Assembly: GCA_017477425.1 (NCBI GenBank)
Contig: JAFUVT010000033.1
Coordinates: 186,001-250,000, forward strand
Reading direction: 5' to 3'
Origin: Bacteroidales bacterium
GTDB lineage: Bacteria; Bacteroidota; Bacteroidia; Bacteroidales; F082
DNA: 64,000 bases
A program made the position numbers and the translations under genes. The notes beneath the pieces were generated by a model that worked only from the letters and a program-made list of their open reading frames with translations, was not told the origin of the DNA and searched no databases. Numbering within the stretch: the first letter of the stretch is position 1; every line of letters begins with the position of its first letter. Below are positions 7,402 to 15,574 of the stretch, in pieces.

Positions 7402-9621
7402 ATGAAGATTAAGTATTTATTAGTCAGCTTGTTCCTTGTTTTGGGAACGATTTCGGCTTCGGCCCAAGAAAAGAAAAACTTCGAGTTGGAAGACCTTTAT
7501 CAGCGCGGTACTTTCTATGCCAAGAGTATCCGTGGCATGAACTCGATGAAGGACGGCAAGTCCTATGCCTCCTTCGAAAAAGGCCAACTCAACATCTATG
7601 ACTACAAGTCGGGAAAACTCGTCAACACCTTGTTTGGCATCACCGATTTGGTCCTCGATGGAGAAGATTTGCCCATCGGCCTCCAAAACTATGAACTGAG
7701 CGCGAATGAGGATAAGATGCTGTGCCTCACCGATATGGAGAGCATCTACCGCCATTCGTTCCATGCCAATTATTATGTCTACGACTTCAAGACCAAGACC
7801 TTGCAGCCACTTTCTGAAAACGGAAAACAACGTTTGGCCACCTTCTCGCCCGATGCCACGAAGGTCGCTTTCATGCGCGATAACAACCTCTTCATCAAGG
7901 ACTTGAAGACAGGGGAGGAGAAGCAATTCACCGACGACGGCCTTTATAATCACATCATCAACGGTGCGCCCGACTGGGTGTATGAGGAGGAGTTCAGCTT
8001 TTCGCAGGGCTTCTATTGGTCGCCCGACAGCAAGAAAATCGCCTATATGAAGTTCGACGAGAGCAACGTGCGCGAGTTCCAGATGGAAGAGTTTGAGGGC
8101 CTCTATCCCGATTGGTACAGCTTCAAATACCCCAAGGCAGGTGAGGACAACTCCATCGTCGAGATTTATGTCTACGACCTTGAAAGCGGCAAGACGGTGA
8201 AGATGGATACGGGTGCCGAGACCGACATCTACCTGCCTCGCATCGCTTGGACGAAGGATGCCAATGTGTTGGCCATCCAGCGCCTCAACCGTCACCAGAA
8301 CCACCTCGAAATCCTTGCCGCCAATGCCACCTCGGGCCAAAGCCGTGTGTTCTACGACGAGACTAACGACTATTACATCGACATCACCGATGATTGGCAT
8401 TTCCTTGAGGACGGCAAGACCTTCCTGATGACTTCAGAGAGAAGTGGCTACAACCACATCTACCTTTGCAGCCTTGACGGCACGCAGACCAAACAACTCA
8501 CCAACGGTCCTTGGGATGTGACCAGCGTCTACGGCTTCGATGGCAAGGAGGTCTATTTCCAAGCCGCCAAGAATACGCCCGTCGACCGCCAGATCTATGC
8601 CGTCAACCTGAAGGGCAAGATGCGCGAGGTGATTGGCCGAGAAGGCACCAACAATGCGCGTTTCAGCAACGATTTCAGCTACCTTATTAATATCAACTCC
8701 AGCATTAGCCAGCCGACGCAATACGAGCTCTACACGAACAAAGGTAAGTTGGTGCGCGTGCTTGAGGACAACCACGAGTTTGCCGAGAAGCTGAAGACCT
8801 TCAATCTTGGCGAGAAGAAACTCATGAAAATCAGCGACCCCGCTTTCACATTGCCTGATGGCACCCAAGTGGATGTGGATGCCTGGCAAATCTTGCCTCC
8901 CGATTTCGATCCCTCGAAGAAATATCCTGTGCTGATTTACGTTTACGGTGGTCCTGGCTACCAGACGGTGAACAACTCGTGGGCCAACAGCGACTATTGG
9001 TGGATGCAGCTGCTGGCGCAGCACGGTATCATCAGCGTGTCCATCAACAACCGTGGTAGCGGTGCCCAAGGCGAGGTGTTCAAGAAGATGACCTATCTGC
9101 AACTCGGCAAATACGAGACCGAGGATATGATTACTCTCGCCAAATACATGGCCAAGCAACCCTACGTCGATGCTGACAGAATCGGCATTTACGGCTGGAG
9201 CTACGGTGGCTTCATGGCCGCCAATGGCATCACCAAGGGCGCTGATGTCATCAGTACCGCCGTTTCGGTGGCTCCCGTGACCAACTGGCGCTATTACGAC
9301 AATGTCTACACCGAGCGTTTCATGCGCACGCCGCAGGAAAACCCCGATGGCTACGACCTCAACTCACCTGTCCACAACACGGCGATGATCAAGGGCAATT
9401 ACCTGCTTTGCCACGGCAGTGGCGATGACAATGTCCACTACCAGAACGCCATGGAACTCATCAAGGCCATGATTTCCAACGGCAAGCAGTTCGACCTGAT
9501 GATTTATCCCAACAAGAACCACGGCATCTACGGCGGCTACGAGTACGGCGACGGCGAATGCCGGATGCACCTGTTCAATAAGATTGACAGCTTCTTGTTT
9601 GAGCATTTGCTGGGCGAGTAA
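7402..9621 (+). CDS. Dipeptidyl peptidase IV-type S9 serine peptidase, exported
   Basis: 739 residues with a Sec signal peptide ending near ISASAQ. The N-terminal propeller carries the DWVYEEEF motif, whose glutamates bind the substrate N-terminus in DPP IV, so release of N-terminal X-Pro dipeptides is likely. The C-terminal alpha/beta hydrolase has Ser600 in GWSYGGF, Asp675/676 in GSGDDNVH and His707 in NKNHGI. The expected site of action is the periplasm or cell surface, in peptide nutrition. A GTG in the same frame at 7381 is excluded because it lies in the -7 promoter box. The stop abuts the convergent ogt gene with no gap. Confidence 0.94.
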   Translation: MKIKYLLVSLFLVLGTISASAQEKKNFELEDLYQRGTFYAKSIRGMNSMKDGKSYASFEKGQLNIYDYKSGKLVNTLFGITDLVLDGEDLPIGLQNYELSANEDKMLCLTDMESIYRHSFHANYYVYDFKTKTLQPLSENGKQRLATFSPDATKVAFMRDNNLFIKDLKTGEEKQFTDDGLYNHIINGAPDWVYEEEFSFSQGFYWSPDSKKIAYMKFDESNVREFQMEEFEGLYPDWYSFKYPKAGEDNSIVEIYVYDLESGKTVKMDTGAETDIYLPRIAWTKDANVLAIQRLNRHQNHLEILAANATSGQSRVFYDETNDYYIDITDDWHFLEDGKTFLMTSERSGYNHIYLCSLDGTQTKQLTNGPWDVTSVYGFDGKEVYFQAAKNTPVDRQIYAVNLKGKMREVIGREGTNNARFSNDFSYLININSSISQPTQYELYTNKGKLVRVLEDNHEFAEKLKTFNLGEKKLMKISDPAFTLPDGTQVDVDAWQILPPDFDPSKKYPVLIYVYGGPGYQTVNNSWANSDYWWMQLLAQHGIISVSINNRGSGAQGEVFKKMTYLQLGKYETEDMITLAKYMAKQPYVDADRIGIYGWSYGGFMAANGITKGADVISTAVSVAPVTNWRYYDNVYTERFMRTPQENPDGYDLNSPVHNTAMIKGNYLLCHGSGDDNVHYQNAMELIKAMISNGKQFDLMIYPNKNHGIYGGYEYGDGECRMHLFNKIDSFLFEHLLGE

Positions 9622-10152
9622 TTACATTGGAAAAAGCGTTGGTAACTTCGCTTGTGATTCTAGATGTAACAGAAATCTTTTGGCCTCTATGCCGCCTCCA
9701 TAGCCGGTCAATGTGCCATTGCTGCCGATGACACGATGACAAGGCGCGATGATGCTGATGGCATTTGCTCCATTGGCATTGGCCACGGCCCTGACGGCCT
9801 TGGGCATGCCTAGATTTTGGGCCATTATTCCGTATGAAATCGTTGATCCGTATGGGATGCGGAACAACTCGTCCCAGACGCGTCGCTGGAACTCTGTTCC
9901 GACGAAGAGCAGAGGAAGGTCAAATGACGTCCGTTCCTGACGGAAGTATTCATCAAGTTGGATTCGAGCCTTTTCGATCACTTCCGATGGCTTTTCGGCA
10001 AGGACGGCGTTGAGCGCCTTTTCCAATCGTCTTTCTGTCGTCTTGCGGTGCCATCCGTTGACCCAATCGCAGAGGCAAAGCCGAGCGTCGAAGGCGCCGA
10101 GAAGCAACGTCCCGCAAGGCGAGTCGTAGGTCTGTATGTCGATGGTTTTCAT
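9622..10152 (-). CDS. ogt: Methylated-DNA-[protein]-cysteine S-methyltransferase (Ogt)
   Basis: Suicide repair enzyme that transfers alkyl groups from O6-methylguanine to its own cysteine. 176 residues; acceptor Cys138 lies in IIAPCHRVIGSNG, preceded by the helix-turn-helix region PYGSTISYG and AVRAVANANGAN. The length matches single-domain Ogt without an Ada regulatory domain. The start codon overlaps, as ATGA, the stop of a 5'-fragment of a Crp-type gene (10149-10267). That fragment includes a promoter box and may now drive ogt. Confidence 0.95.
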   Translation of the reverse strand: MKTIDIQTYDSPCGTLLLGAFDARLCLCDWVNGWHRKTTERRLEKALNAVLAEKPSEVIEKARIQLDEYFRQERTSFDLPLLFVGTEFQRRVWDELFRIPYGSTISYGIMAQNLGMPKAVRAVANANGANAISIIAPCHRVIGSNGTLTGYGGGIEAKRFLLHLESQAKLPTLFPM

Positions 10153-10267
10153 AGTATTGCCGCTTTCATTTGTGCCTGAATCTCCAGCATCGTCTCGGTG
10201 CGGGAGGAAAACATTTCGAATCGTTGCTGTTCCTCAATTATCGTTCTTGATTTTCGCAGCAAAGTTA
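10149..10267 (-). pseudogene. Duplicated promoter and 5' end of the Crp/Fnr-type gene
   Basis: Positions 10184-10267 match 13302-13385 at 76 of 84 bases without gaps. The copy covers the TAACTTTG promoter box (10260-10267) and the first codons of the Crp-type regulator (RT.IEE.QRFEMFSS..E.ML). The initiator ATG of the source is ATA here. Past the duplicated part the frame continues for about 12 codons and stops at TGA overlapping the ogt ATG. It cannot encode a regulator. It may supply ogt with a promoter and leader. Confidence 0.85.
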
Positions 10268-10312
10268 CGAGTTTTCGCAATAGAAAAATTGGCAGAATAA
10301 AAATCGTTCAAG

Positions 10313-10326
10313 GTAACAAATGTTAC
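10313..10326. promoter_or_regulatory. Palindromic operator GTAACA-AA-TGTTAC
   Basis: A perfect 6-2-6 palindrome of Crp/Fnr type. Its centre is 29.5 bp upstream of the first base of the TAATTTTG box at 10349, which places it near -42 from the expected transcription start: a class II activator position. The same element occurs upstream of hcp at identical spacing. Confidence 0.78.
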
Positions 10327-10348
10327 GCCCCTTTTCGTTCAAGTGGAA

Positions 10349-10356
10349 TAATTTTG
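10349..10356 (+). promoter_or_regulatory. -7 box TAATTTTG of the DUF2249-like operon
   Basis: TAnnTTTG match 29 bp before the start codon at 10385 and downstream of the palindrome at 10313-10326. Confidence 0.7.
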
Positions 10357-10384
10357 CAGCACTAAACAACTAAAAGACTGCAAA

Positions 10385-11071
10385 ATGAGTTACAACGACT
10401 GGAAAGACAAGACCGCAAGTTTCAAGAAGATTGACGTGCGCGGTGTGCAAGGGAACTTCTTCCCCGGACTGAAAATGCAAGCCACGAAATTGGCCGCTGG
10501 CGAAGGGATGACCATCATCCAAAGCTTTGAGCCGATTCCGCTTTACGAGGTGATGGAAGACCTTGGCTTTGAACACTATACAGAAAAGGTGGCCGAGGCC
10601 GAATACCACACCTATTTCTATCGTAAAGAAATGAAACAAGCCGAGAAAGACATCCCGATGCGGCCTTACGCGCTCACCAACATGGCCTTGATTGACGACG
10701 ACTTGGCCCAGACCGCCGTCAACTTCTGGGACCTGACTTGGAACGACAGCCGTCGACATCTGCCTTATGAGATGCGCCTCCTGCTCTCGCTGACCAACGC
10801 CGTCGGTGCAGGAAGAATGCGCCAAGCCACGCGTGAATTGGTGAAAGCCTACATCCACGGCCTCGACAGTGCTGCCTTCGACGATGTGTTCGAACTGCTT
10901 GCCTGGAACCAAGGCATCGGCTATTTCAGCTCCGAGATTGGGCCTTCCACGCTGTTCCAAGCCTACAAGACTATCAAACAAATGGAGAAGAAAGGCAACA
11001 GCCGCTCCGAAATCATCGAGGTGCTGAAAGAGAAATTCGGAGAGAAAAACCCCGACATCAAGGTACAATAA
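10385..11071 (+). CDS. Two-domain protein: DUF2249-like (TusA-like) plus helical C-terminal domain
   Basis: 228 residues, soluble and cytosolic. The N-terminal part (about 15-80; VRGVQGNFFPGLKMQA, GEGMTIIQSFEPIPLYE) looks like the DUF2249/TusA-like fold often found near heme- or NO-related genes. The C-terminal part (about 115-215) is helical and may resemble carboxymuconolactone decarboxylase/AhpD, but no CxxC is present. It is the first gene of a run with the DUF1858-like protein and the flavodiiron protein, behind an operator shared with hcp. A role in NO or redox stress is inferred from context only; the biochemical activity is unknown. Confidence 0.75.
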   Translation: MSYNDWKDKTASFKKIDVRGVQGNFFPGLKMQATKLAAGEGMTIIQSFEPIPLYEVMEDLGFEHYTEKVAEAEYHTYFYRKEMKQAEKDIPMRPYALTNMALIDDDLAQTAVNFWDLTWNDSRRHLPYEMRLLLSLTNAVGAGRMRQATRELVKAYIHGLDSAAFDDVFELLAWNQGIGYFSSEIGPSTLFQAYKTIKQMEKKGNSRSEIIEVLKEKFGEKNPDIKVQ

Positions 11072-11076
11072 CCATT

Positions 11077-11104
11077 GTAGAGACGCAAAATTTTGCGTCT
11101 CTAC
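11077..11104. repeat. Perfect 28-bp GTAGAGACG-family palindrome
   Basis: Two perfect 14-base arms beginning GTAGAGACGC face each other with no spacer. It is the best-preserved member of a family also seen at 1210 and 23267. It sits between two genes of the same operon, so an RNA hairpin there would be transcribed. Confidence 0.85.
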
Positions 11105-11119
11105 CGCAAGAATACAATT

Positions 11120-11341
11120 ATGGAAATCACCAAAGAAACCAAATTAGCCGACCTCATCGCCCAATATCCGTGGCTGAAAGAGGAAATCGTGAAAGTGAAC
11201 GAGAAATTCAAGATGCTCAACTCACCCATAGGGAAAATCATGCTGGGCAAAGCCACCATCGCCGAAATGAGCAAGAAATCCGGGATGGAGGCGGAAAGCA
11301 TCATCGCCAGAATAAAAGAAATGATCGAAAACCATAAATAA
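11120..11341 (+). CDS. DUF1858-like small protein
   Basis: 73 residues. The sequence TKLADLIAQYPWLKEEIVKV and ATIAEMSKKSGMEAESIIARI matches the helical DUF1858 pattern found alone or fused in ScdA/RIC-type and hybrid-cluster-associated proteins. The ATG at 11120 is chosen because an upstream start at 11093 would lie inside the palindromic repeat. It lies 9 bp before the first ATG of the flavodiiron gene. By location it belongs to the nitrosative-stress operon; the molecular role is unknown. Confidence 0.75.
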   Translation: MEITKETKLADLIAQYPWLKEEIVKVNEKFKMLNSPIGKIMLGKATIAEMSKKSGMEAESIIARIKEMIENHK

Positions 11342-11350
11342 CAGAAAAAA

Positions 11351-11437
11351 ATGAGAAAACACGTAAAAGGACACGTCAGCTGGGTAGGCTACATCGACTG
11401 GGAACTGTAATCGTTCCACGGCGACGACTACTCCATT
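11351..11437 (+). pseudogene. N-terminal segment of the flavodiiron gene, cut off by an in-frame TAA
   Basis: From ATG 11351 the frame reads into WVGYIDWEL, then TAA at 11408-11410, then SFHGDDYS, in the same frame as the main coding region. The flanking residues are the expected N-terminus of a flavodiiron protein (typically WEL-x-xFHG). If the stop is counted as codon 20, the iron ligands fall at H79, E81, D83 and H84, the canonical numbers. So this is a nonsense change in a real gene, or a sequence error, not a chance ORF. Confidence 0.85.
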
Positions 11438-12745
11438 ATGAACGGCTCAAGCCAAAACGCTTATCTGATCGAAGAAGAGAAAACCGTCCTCATCGACACG
11501 GTTTGGACGCCCCACCGCTTCGACTTCGTCGAGAACCTGAAGAAGGAAATCGACCTGAACAAAATCGACTTCATCGTGGCCAATCACGGCGAGTGCGACC
11601 ACAGCGGCTCGCTCACCGCACTGATGGAAGCCATCCCCAACACGCCCATCTATTGCACCGCCAATGCCGTGAAAAGCATTGAAGGTCAATATGGCAAACG
11701 CGGCTGGAACTTCCACATCGTGAAGACTGGCGACAGTGTTGAAATCGGACGCGGAAAGAAATTAGTCTTCGTCGAGATGCGTATGTTGCACTGGCCCGAC
11801 TCGATGGCCACTTATATGACTGGCGACGGCATCCTCTTCTCCAACGATGCCTTTGGACAACACTACGCCGTCGAAGAACTCTTCAACGACAAGGCCGACC
11901 AATGCCTGCTCAACAAGGAGGCGATGAAGTATTTCGCCAACATCCTCAACCCCTTTGCCCCCATCCTGACCAAGAAATTGGAGGAGATCGCAGGCTTCAA
12001 CCTGCCCATCGAGATGATTGCCCCGTCGCACGGTGCCATCTGGCGCAGGAACCCACTGCAAATCGTGGAGAAATACGCGACCTGGGCCAAGGCCTATCAA
12101 GAAGACCAAGTGACCATCGCCTACGACACGATGTGGGAAGGCACGACCAAAATTGCACACCGCATCGCTGAGGAAATCCATCGCCAAAGCCCCAACACGG
12201 TGGTGAAGGTGTTCAATATCGCCAAAGCCGACAAGAACGAAATCATGACCGAGGTCTTCAAGTCGAAGGCCATCGCCGTGGGCTCGCCCACCGTCAGCAA
12301 CAGCATCCTTTCGTCCGTAGCGGGTTGGATGGAATTCCTCAAGCAACTGAAATTCAAGAACAAGAAAGCTGCCGCCTTCGGCTGCTACGGCTGGAGTGGT
12401 GAATCAGTGAAGCTGTTGCAAGAGAAGCTGAAAGATGCTGGCTTCGAGGTCATCGAAGACAACATCCGCGCCCCTTGGACACCTGACGAGCAAGCCTTGG
12501 CAGGCATTCCTGAGTTGGTCAGGAATTTGCTAGGCCAAGCTGAAAAAGAAGCGCCTGCTGAGGTTGTGGCCTGCGGCACCGATATGCCTAAATACCAGTG
12601 CGGTCCCTGTGGCTACATCTACGACCCAGCCAAAGGCGACCCCGACAGCGGCATTGCCCCTGGCACACCTTTCGAGGCCTTGCCTGACGACTGGCGTTGT
12701 CCCGTTTGCGGCGTGAGCAAGAATATGTTTCACATTATGATGTAA
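11438..12745 (+). CDS. Flavodiiron protein with C-terminal rubredoxin (NO/O2 reductase, NorV type)
   Basis: Reduces NO to N2O and/or O2 to water in the cytosol. In order: metallo-beta-lactamase-like diiron domain with [23 protein letters not shown] and APSHGAIWR supplying the iron ligands; flavodoxin domain ([21 protein letters not shown]); and a C-terminal rubredoxin with [11 protein letters not shown] and WRCPVCG. This is the class B architecture of NorV. The open frame from ATG 11438 gives 435 residues but lacks the first 29 codons because of an in-frame TAA at 11408. All visible iron ligands are kept, so function may be reduced rather than lost if translation starts here. The stop lies 2 bp from the convergent regulator gene. 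Confidence 0.9.
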   Translation: MNGSSQNAYLIEEEKTVLIDTVWTPHRFDFVENLKKEIDLNKIDFIVANHGECDHSGSLTALMEAIPNTPIYCTANAVKSIEGQYGKRGWNFHIVKTGDSVEIGRGKKLVFVEMRMLHWPDSMATYMTGDGILFSNDAFGQHYAVEELFNDKADQCLLNKEAMKYFANILNPFAPILTKKLEEIAGFNLPIEMIAPSHGAIWRRNPLQIVEKYATWAKAYQEDQVTIAYDTMWEGTTKIAHRIAEEIHRQSPNTVVKVFNIAKADKNEIMTEVFKSKAIAVGSPTVSNSILSSVAGWMEFLKQLKFKNKKAAAFGCYGWSGESVKLLQEKLKDAGFEVIEDNIRAPWTPDEQALAGIPELVRNLLGQAEKEAPAEVVACGTDMPKYQCGPCGYIYDPAKGDPDSGIAPGTPFEALPDDWRCPVCGVSKNMFHIMM

Positions 12746-12747
12746 GT

Positions 12748-13359
12748 TCAACGCTTTATCACTACTCCATTCTCCGTCCGCTCCACTAGGCCTTCGTCCT
12801 GAAGGTCGGCGATGAGGCGGCTGAGCGAGGGGCGGGCCACGCCGAGCATCTCGGCGGCCTCGGCCACATTGGTGATGGCGCCGTGCTGTCGGATGTAGTC
12901 CAGCACGCGGTCGCGGAGGCTCTTCACGGCGAAACTCCTCACCTTGTTGCTGAGGAAATGGCTGCGGTCGGAAAGGGTTTCCAGAAATCCACGCAGCACC
13001 TCAGGGTGCGCCGTCATAAAATTGAAGAACGCCTCACGGTGGATGTACCACACCACGCCGTCGGTCGTCATCGAGACCTCGACGGGAATGGTGTTGTTTT
13101 TCGCGAAAAGGAATGCAGGTGCCAGAATCTTAGGCGCTTGCATTCTTTCTATCACCACTTCCTTTCCGCTTTGCGCGCCCATCCGCGACTCGATGCCGCC
13201 CTCAGCGAGCAGCATCAGCCATTCGCAGGTGTCGCCCACGCGAACCACCTTGTCGCCTGCCTTGTACGCCTTGCGGCGGTAAGGCATAGCCAAAAGTTCC
13301 CCCAGCATCGCCTCGGTGCAGGAGGAAAACATCTCAAATCGTTGCAGTTCCTCAATCAT
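12748..13359 (-). CDS. Crp/Fnr-family transcriptional regulator
   Basis: 203 residues from the ATG at 13359. The N-terminal cyclic-nucleotide-type sensor beta-barrel (YKAGDKVVRVGDTCEWLMLLAEGGI) is followed by a dimerisation helix and a C-terminal winged helix (VAEAAEMLGVARPSLSRLIADL). No Fnr-type cysteine cluster is visible, so it is more like HcpR/Crp than O2-sensing Fnr. A TTG at 13380 is in frame but lies in the TAACTTTG promoter box, so it cannot be the start. It lies between the flavodiiron operon and hcp, both behind Crp-type palindromes, which makes it the obvious candidate activator. Its 5' end is duplicated at 10184-10267. Confidence 0.88.
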   Translation of the reverse strand: MIEELQRFEMFSSCTEAMLGELLAMPYRRKAYKAGDKVVRVGDTCEWLMLLAEGGIESRMGAQSGKEVVIERMQAPKILAPAFLFAKNNTIPVEVSMTTDGVVWYIHREAFFNFMTAHPEVLRGFLETLSDRSHFLSNKVRSFAVKSLRDRVLDYIRQHGAITNVAEAAEMLGVARPSLSRLIADLQDEGLVERTENGVVIKR

Positions 13360-13377
13360 CGTTCTTGGTTTTTGCAG

Positions 13378-13385
13378 CAAAGTTA
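13378..13385 (-). promoter_or_regulatory. -7 box TAACTTTG of the Crp-type gene
   Basis: TAnnTTTG match on the minus strand, 18 bp before the ATG at 13359. The same box is preserved in the duplicate at 10260-10267. Confidence 0.65.
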
Positions 13386-13418
13386 GGAAGAAATTCGTTT
13401 GGATGGGGACAAATTATG

Positions 13419-13426
13419 TAATTTTG
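13419..13426 (+). promoter_or_regulatory. -7 box TAATTTTG of the HEAT-repeat gene
   Basis: TAnnTTTG match 28 bp upstream of the ATG at 13455. Confidence 0.6.
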
Positions 13427-13454
13427 CCATCCAAAAGAAATGGGCTAAATCCCA

Positions 13455-14069
13455 ATGGAATACAAAGACCTATACCGAGAACTTGGCACCTTAACCAAAC
13501 GCAAAGACCTTTGGAAGGAAAACATACCCTCTGTAGGTTCACTGCTTGAAAACCAGCCAACAAAGATTACAGCCAAGGCATTGTGGTTGCTCGGCGAAAT
13601 GGGTTTGCAATATCCCGAGGAGACAGAGCCTTACATTGCCCAAATAGCCTCTTTCCTTGATTCATCGGACGACCTATTGCGGGAACGCGCCTTGAACGCT
13701 TTGGGCAGAATCGGGCGGGCAAGGTTTGAAGCCGTCAAGCCGTATTGGGATAAGATGTTTGCGTCAGCCACGGACAACAATCCGCGTGTCAGGTTGGCCT
13801 TCATCTGGGCATCGGAAAACATCGCCACCAATACGCCGGAGGTGTATGGGCCCCACATATCTTTGTTTGCCGACTTGCTCCACGACAGCGACGACAAGGT
13901 AAGGATGGAGGCTCCAGAGATGTTCCGTGTACTAGGGAAACGATGTCCGCAATTCGTCGAACCTTACCTTGACAAATTGCAATGGTTGGCTGAAAATGAT
14001 GAAAATTCGGTTGTACGCATTCATTGTGAGGGGGCAATACGTACCTATAGCAAAATGAAACAAGCGTGA
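13455..14069 (+). CDS. HEAT-repeat-like helical protein
   Basis: 204 residues, no signal peptide or membrane segment. Repeated helix pairs (TAKALWLLGEMGLQYP, LRERALNALGRIGRARF, VRLAFIWASENIATN, VRMEAPEMFRVLGKRCP) give an alpha-solenoid typical of HEAT or PBS-lyase repeats. Such proteins are scaffolds; no enzyme motif is seen. It is divergently placed from the Crp-type gene with its own promoter box. Role unknown. Confidence 0.78.
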   Translation: MEYKDLYRELGTLTKRKDLWKENIPSVGSLLENQPTKITAKALWLLGEMGLQYPEETEPYIAQIASFLDSSDDLLRERALNALGRIGRARFEAVKPYWDKMFASATDNNPRVRLAFIWASENIATNTPEVYGPHISLFADLLHDSDDKVRMEAPEMFRVLGKRCPQFVEPYLDKLQWLAENDENSVVRIHCEGAIRTYSKMKQA

Positions 14070-14201
14070 TATCGAAGTCTTTGAGGAAAAAACTTGTCCG
14101 GGAAAAATTTCAGATTCGATGTCACCTTTTGCCTTCCGAACTTGTTATTGTGGCGAACTAGTTCAGAAAACAGAAGTCTAACAATCTAAAACAAAAAGAA
14201 A

Positions 14202-14663
14202 ATGGATAGTAGTGTAATTTGGGTGGAATTTATCACAATGATTCCCACTATCGCCTGTGGATGCGTACTTCCTATTGTGTTTATTTGGCTGGAAACGCGT
14301 CGTAAGATTAACGAGTCAAGAGACCGTATGCAAATTGTAACGACAGCCATTGAAAAACATCCTGATATGGATGTCGAAGAACTAATGAAAAAAATTTCAC
14401 CCAAGAAAACATCGCTGAAGGAAAAACTGCTCACGAAACTGCTGTGGGGCTGTATTACCTCAGTGATAGGTCTTGGTTTGACAGGCCTTGGCATCTATCT
14501 TTTCAGAAATGGAGATGACAAATACGATGCCCTGACCTCCATCAGCTTCGGCGTGATTCTGCTGGCCGTTGGCGGCGCATTTATCATCAACTATGGTGTT
14601 GGCAAAAAGATGCTCGCCAAGGAAATTGAAGCGGAAGAAAACAGGCTAACCACACAGGAATAA
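14202..14663 (+). CDS. Small membrane protein (DUF6249-like) upstream of an ECF sigma factor
   Basis: 153 residues. One hydrophobic segment at the N-terminus (about 12-30) and two near the C-terminus (LLWGCITSVIGLGLTGLGIYLF and ISFGVILLAVGGAFIINYGV) flank a charged cytosolic stretch with KHPDMDVEELMKKISPKK. It precedes the ECF sigma gene by 3 bp, so they form one operon. It may help sense or transmit envelope status to the sigma factor; this is inferred from position. Confidence 0.75.
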   Translation: MDSSVIWVEFITMIPTIACGCVLPIVFIWLETRRKINESRDRMQIVTTAIEKHPDMDVEELMKKISPKKTSLKEKLLTKLLWGCITSVIGLGLTGLGIYLFRNGDDKYDALTSISFGVILLAVGGAFIINYGVGKKMLAKEIEAEENRLTTQE

Positions 14664-14666
14664 TCC

Positions 14667-15143
14667 GTGACACGCGAAGGATTCATAAAACTTGTGGAAC
14701 GAGAGCAAGAGGCCTTGCGAGGCTTCTTGCTCTACCTCTGCTGCGGCAACAAGGAGGAAGCCGACGACATCGCCCAAGATGCACTGGTGAAGGCTTATCT
14801 CTCGTCGGCTGGCTATCAGGAAAATGGACGGTTTCGCTCGTGGCTTTTCAAGATTGCGTACAACACCTTCCTCAACCACAAGGCAAGTTGCCGCACAACG
14901 GAAAGCATCGACGAAGCCCGGATGCTCATCAGCGACACCGCCGCCGATGCTTCCTTCGAACACCAAGACCTCTACCTTGCCCTGCGCACCCTGCCACCCA
15001 AAGAACGCTCGGCCATCACGCTATTCTATCTCAACGGGTACAATATCAAGGAGATAGCAGTCATCACCGAGGCTTCGGAGGATGCCGTAAAGAAACAACT
15101 TTCACGTGGACGTGACCAACTGAAACAAAAACTGAAGCTATGA
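14667..15143 (+). CDS. ECF-type RNA polymerase sigma factor
   Basis: 158 residues. Region 2 (CGNKEEADDIAQDALVKAY, GRFRSWLFKIAYNTFLNH) and region 4 (LPPKERSAITLFYLNGYNIKEIA) are complete; regions 1 and 3 are absent, as expected for the ECF class. The start is GTG at 14667, directly after the upstream TAA; no ATG is available near the domain start. Its TGA overlaps the next ATG (15140-15143), indicating tight coupling with the following membrane protein, the natural candidate for its anti-sigma partner. Confidence 0.93.
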   Translation: MTREGFIKLVEREQEALRGFLLYLCCGNKEEADDIAQDALVKAYLSSAGYQENGRFRSWLFKIAYNTFLNHKASCRTTESIDEARMLISDTAADASFEHQDLYLALRTLPPKERSAITLFYLNGYNIKEIAVITEASEDAVKKQLSRGRDQLKQKLKL

Positions 15144-15574
15144 ACAAAGACCAAACCCTTGAGGAACTTTTCCTCGCCCAGAAACCCCATTTCGATGACA
15201 ACGAGGACTTTATGGCCTCGCTCACCAAGCGTTTGGATGCCGTGGAATACATCAAGCAGCACCAAGAAGCCACGATTCGCCGCTACAAGACGGCTATGGT
15301 GGTGGCCTTTGTCGTGGGCATCATCAGCGGTGCTGTCACCATTGCGTTTTTGCTTTCCACGCCTGCCGCCGTTCCTTTGTTCACCTTCCAAGCACAAACA
15401 GGCATCCTTTCCTGGCTTGCCGCGAACTCTCGAATTCTTACCGCCACGGCACTTTCCTTGCTGGTTACCCTTGGACTTATCAGCATTATCAGCAATATTC
15501 TGGATATTAGGAGTATGCGGGATATGCAATGTAATCAAACCCGTTTCAGCCAAAGTCCGAGGAAACGATCATAA
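15140..15574 (+). CDS. Membrane protein coupled to the ECF sigma factor, possible anti-sigma
   Basis: 144 residues with a cytosolic N-terminal helix rich in charged residues (about 1-48) and two membrane segments (TAMVVAFVVGIISGAVTIAFLL and ILTATALSLLVTLGLISII). The 4-bp overlap with the sigma gene and the topology fit an anti-sigma factor, though no ZAS motif is seen. Its last 40 bp overlap the convergent AAA ATPase gene. Confidence 0.72.
   Translation: MNKDQTLEELFLAQKPHFDDNEDFMASLTKRLDAVEYIKQHQEATIRRYKTAMVVAFVVGIISGAVTIAFLLSTPAAVPLFTFQAQTGILSWLAANSRILTATALSLLVTLGLISIISNILDIRSMRDMQCNQTRFSQSPRKRS

Noticed and set aside
11408..11410. TAA as a recoded sense codon
   Set aside because: Many intact genes in the window end normally at TAA, and no recoding element is visible; mutation or sequence error is simpler.
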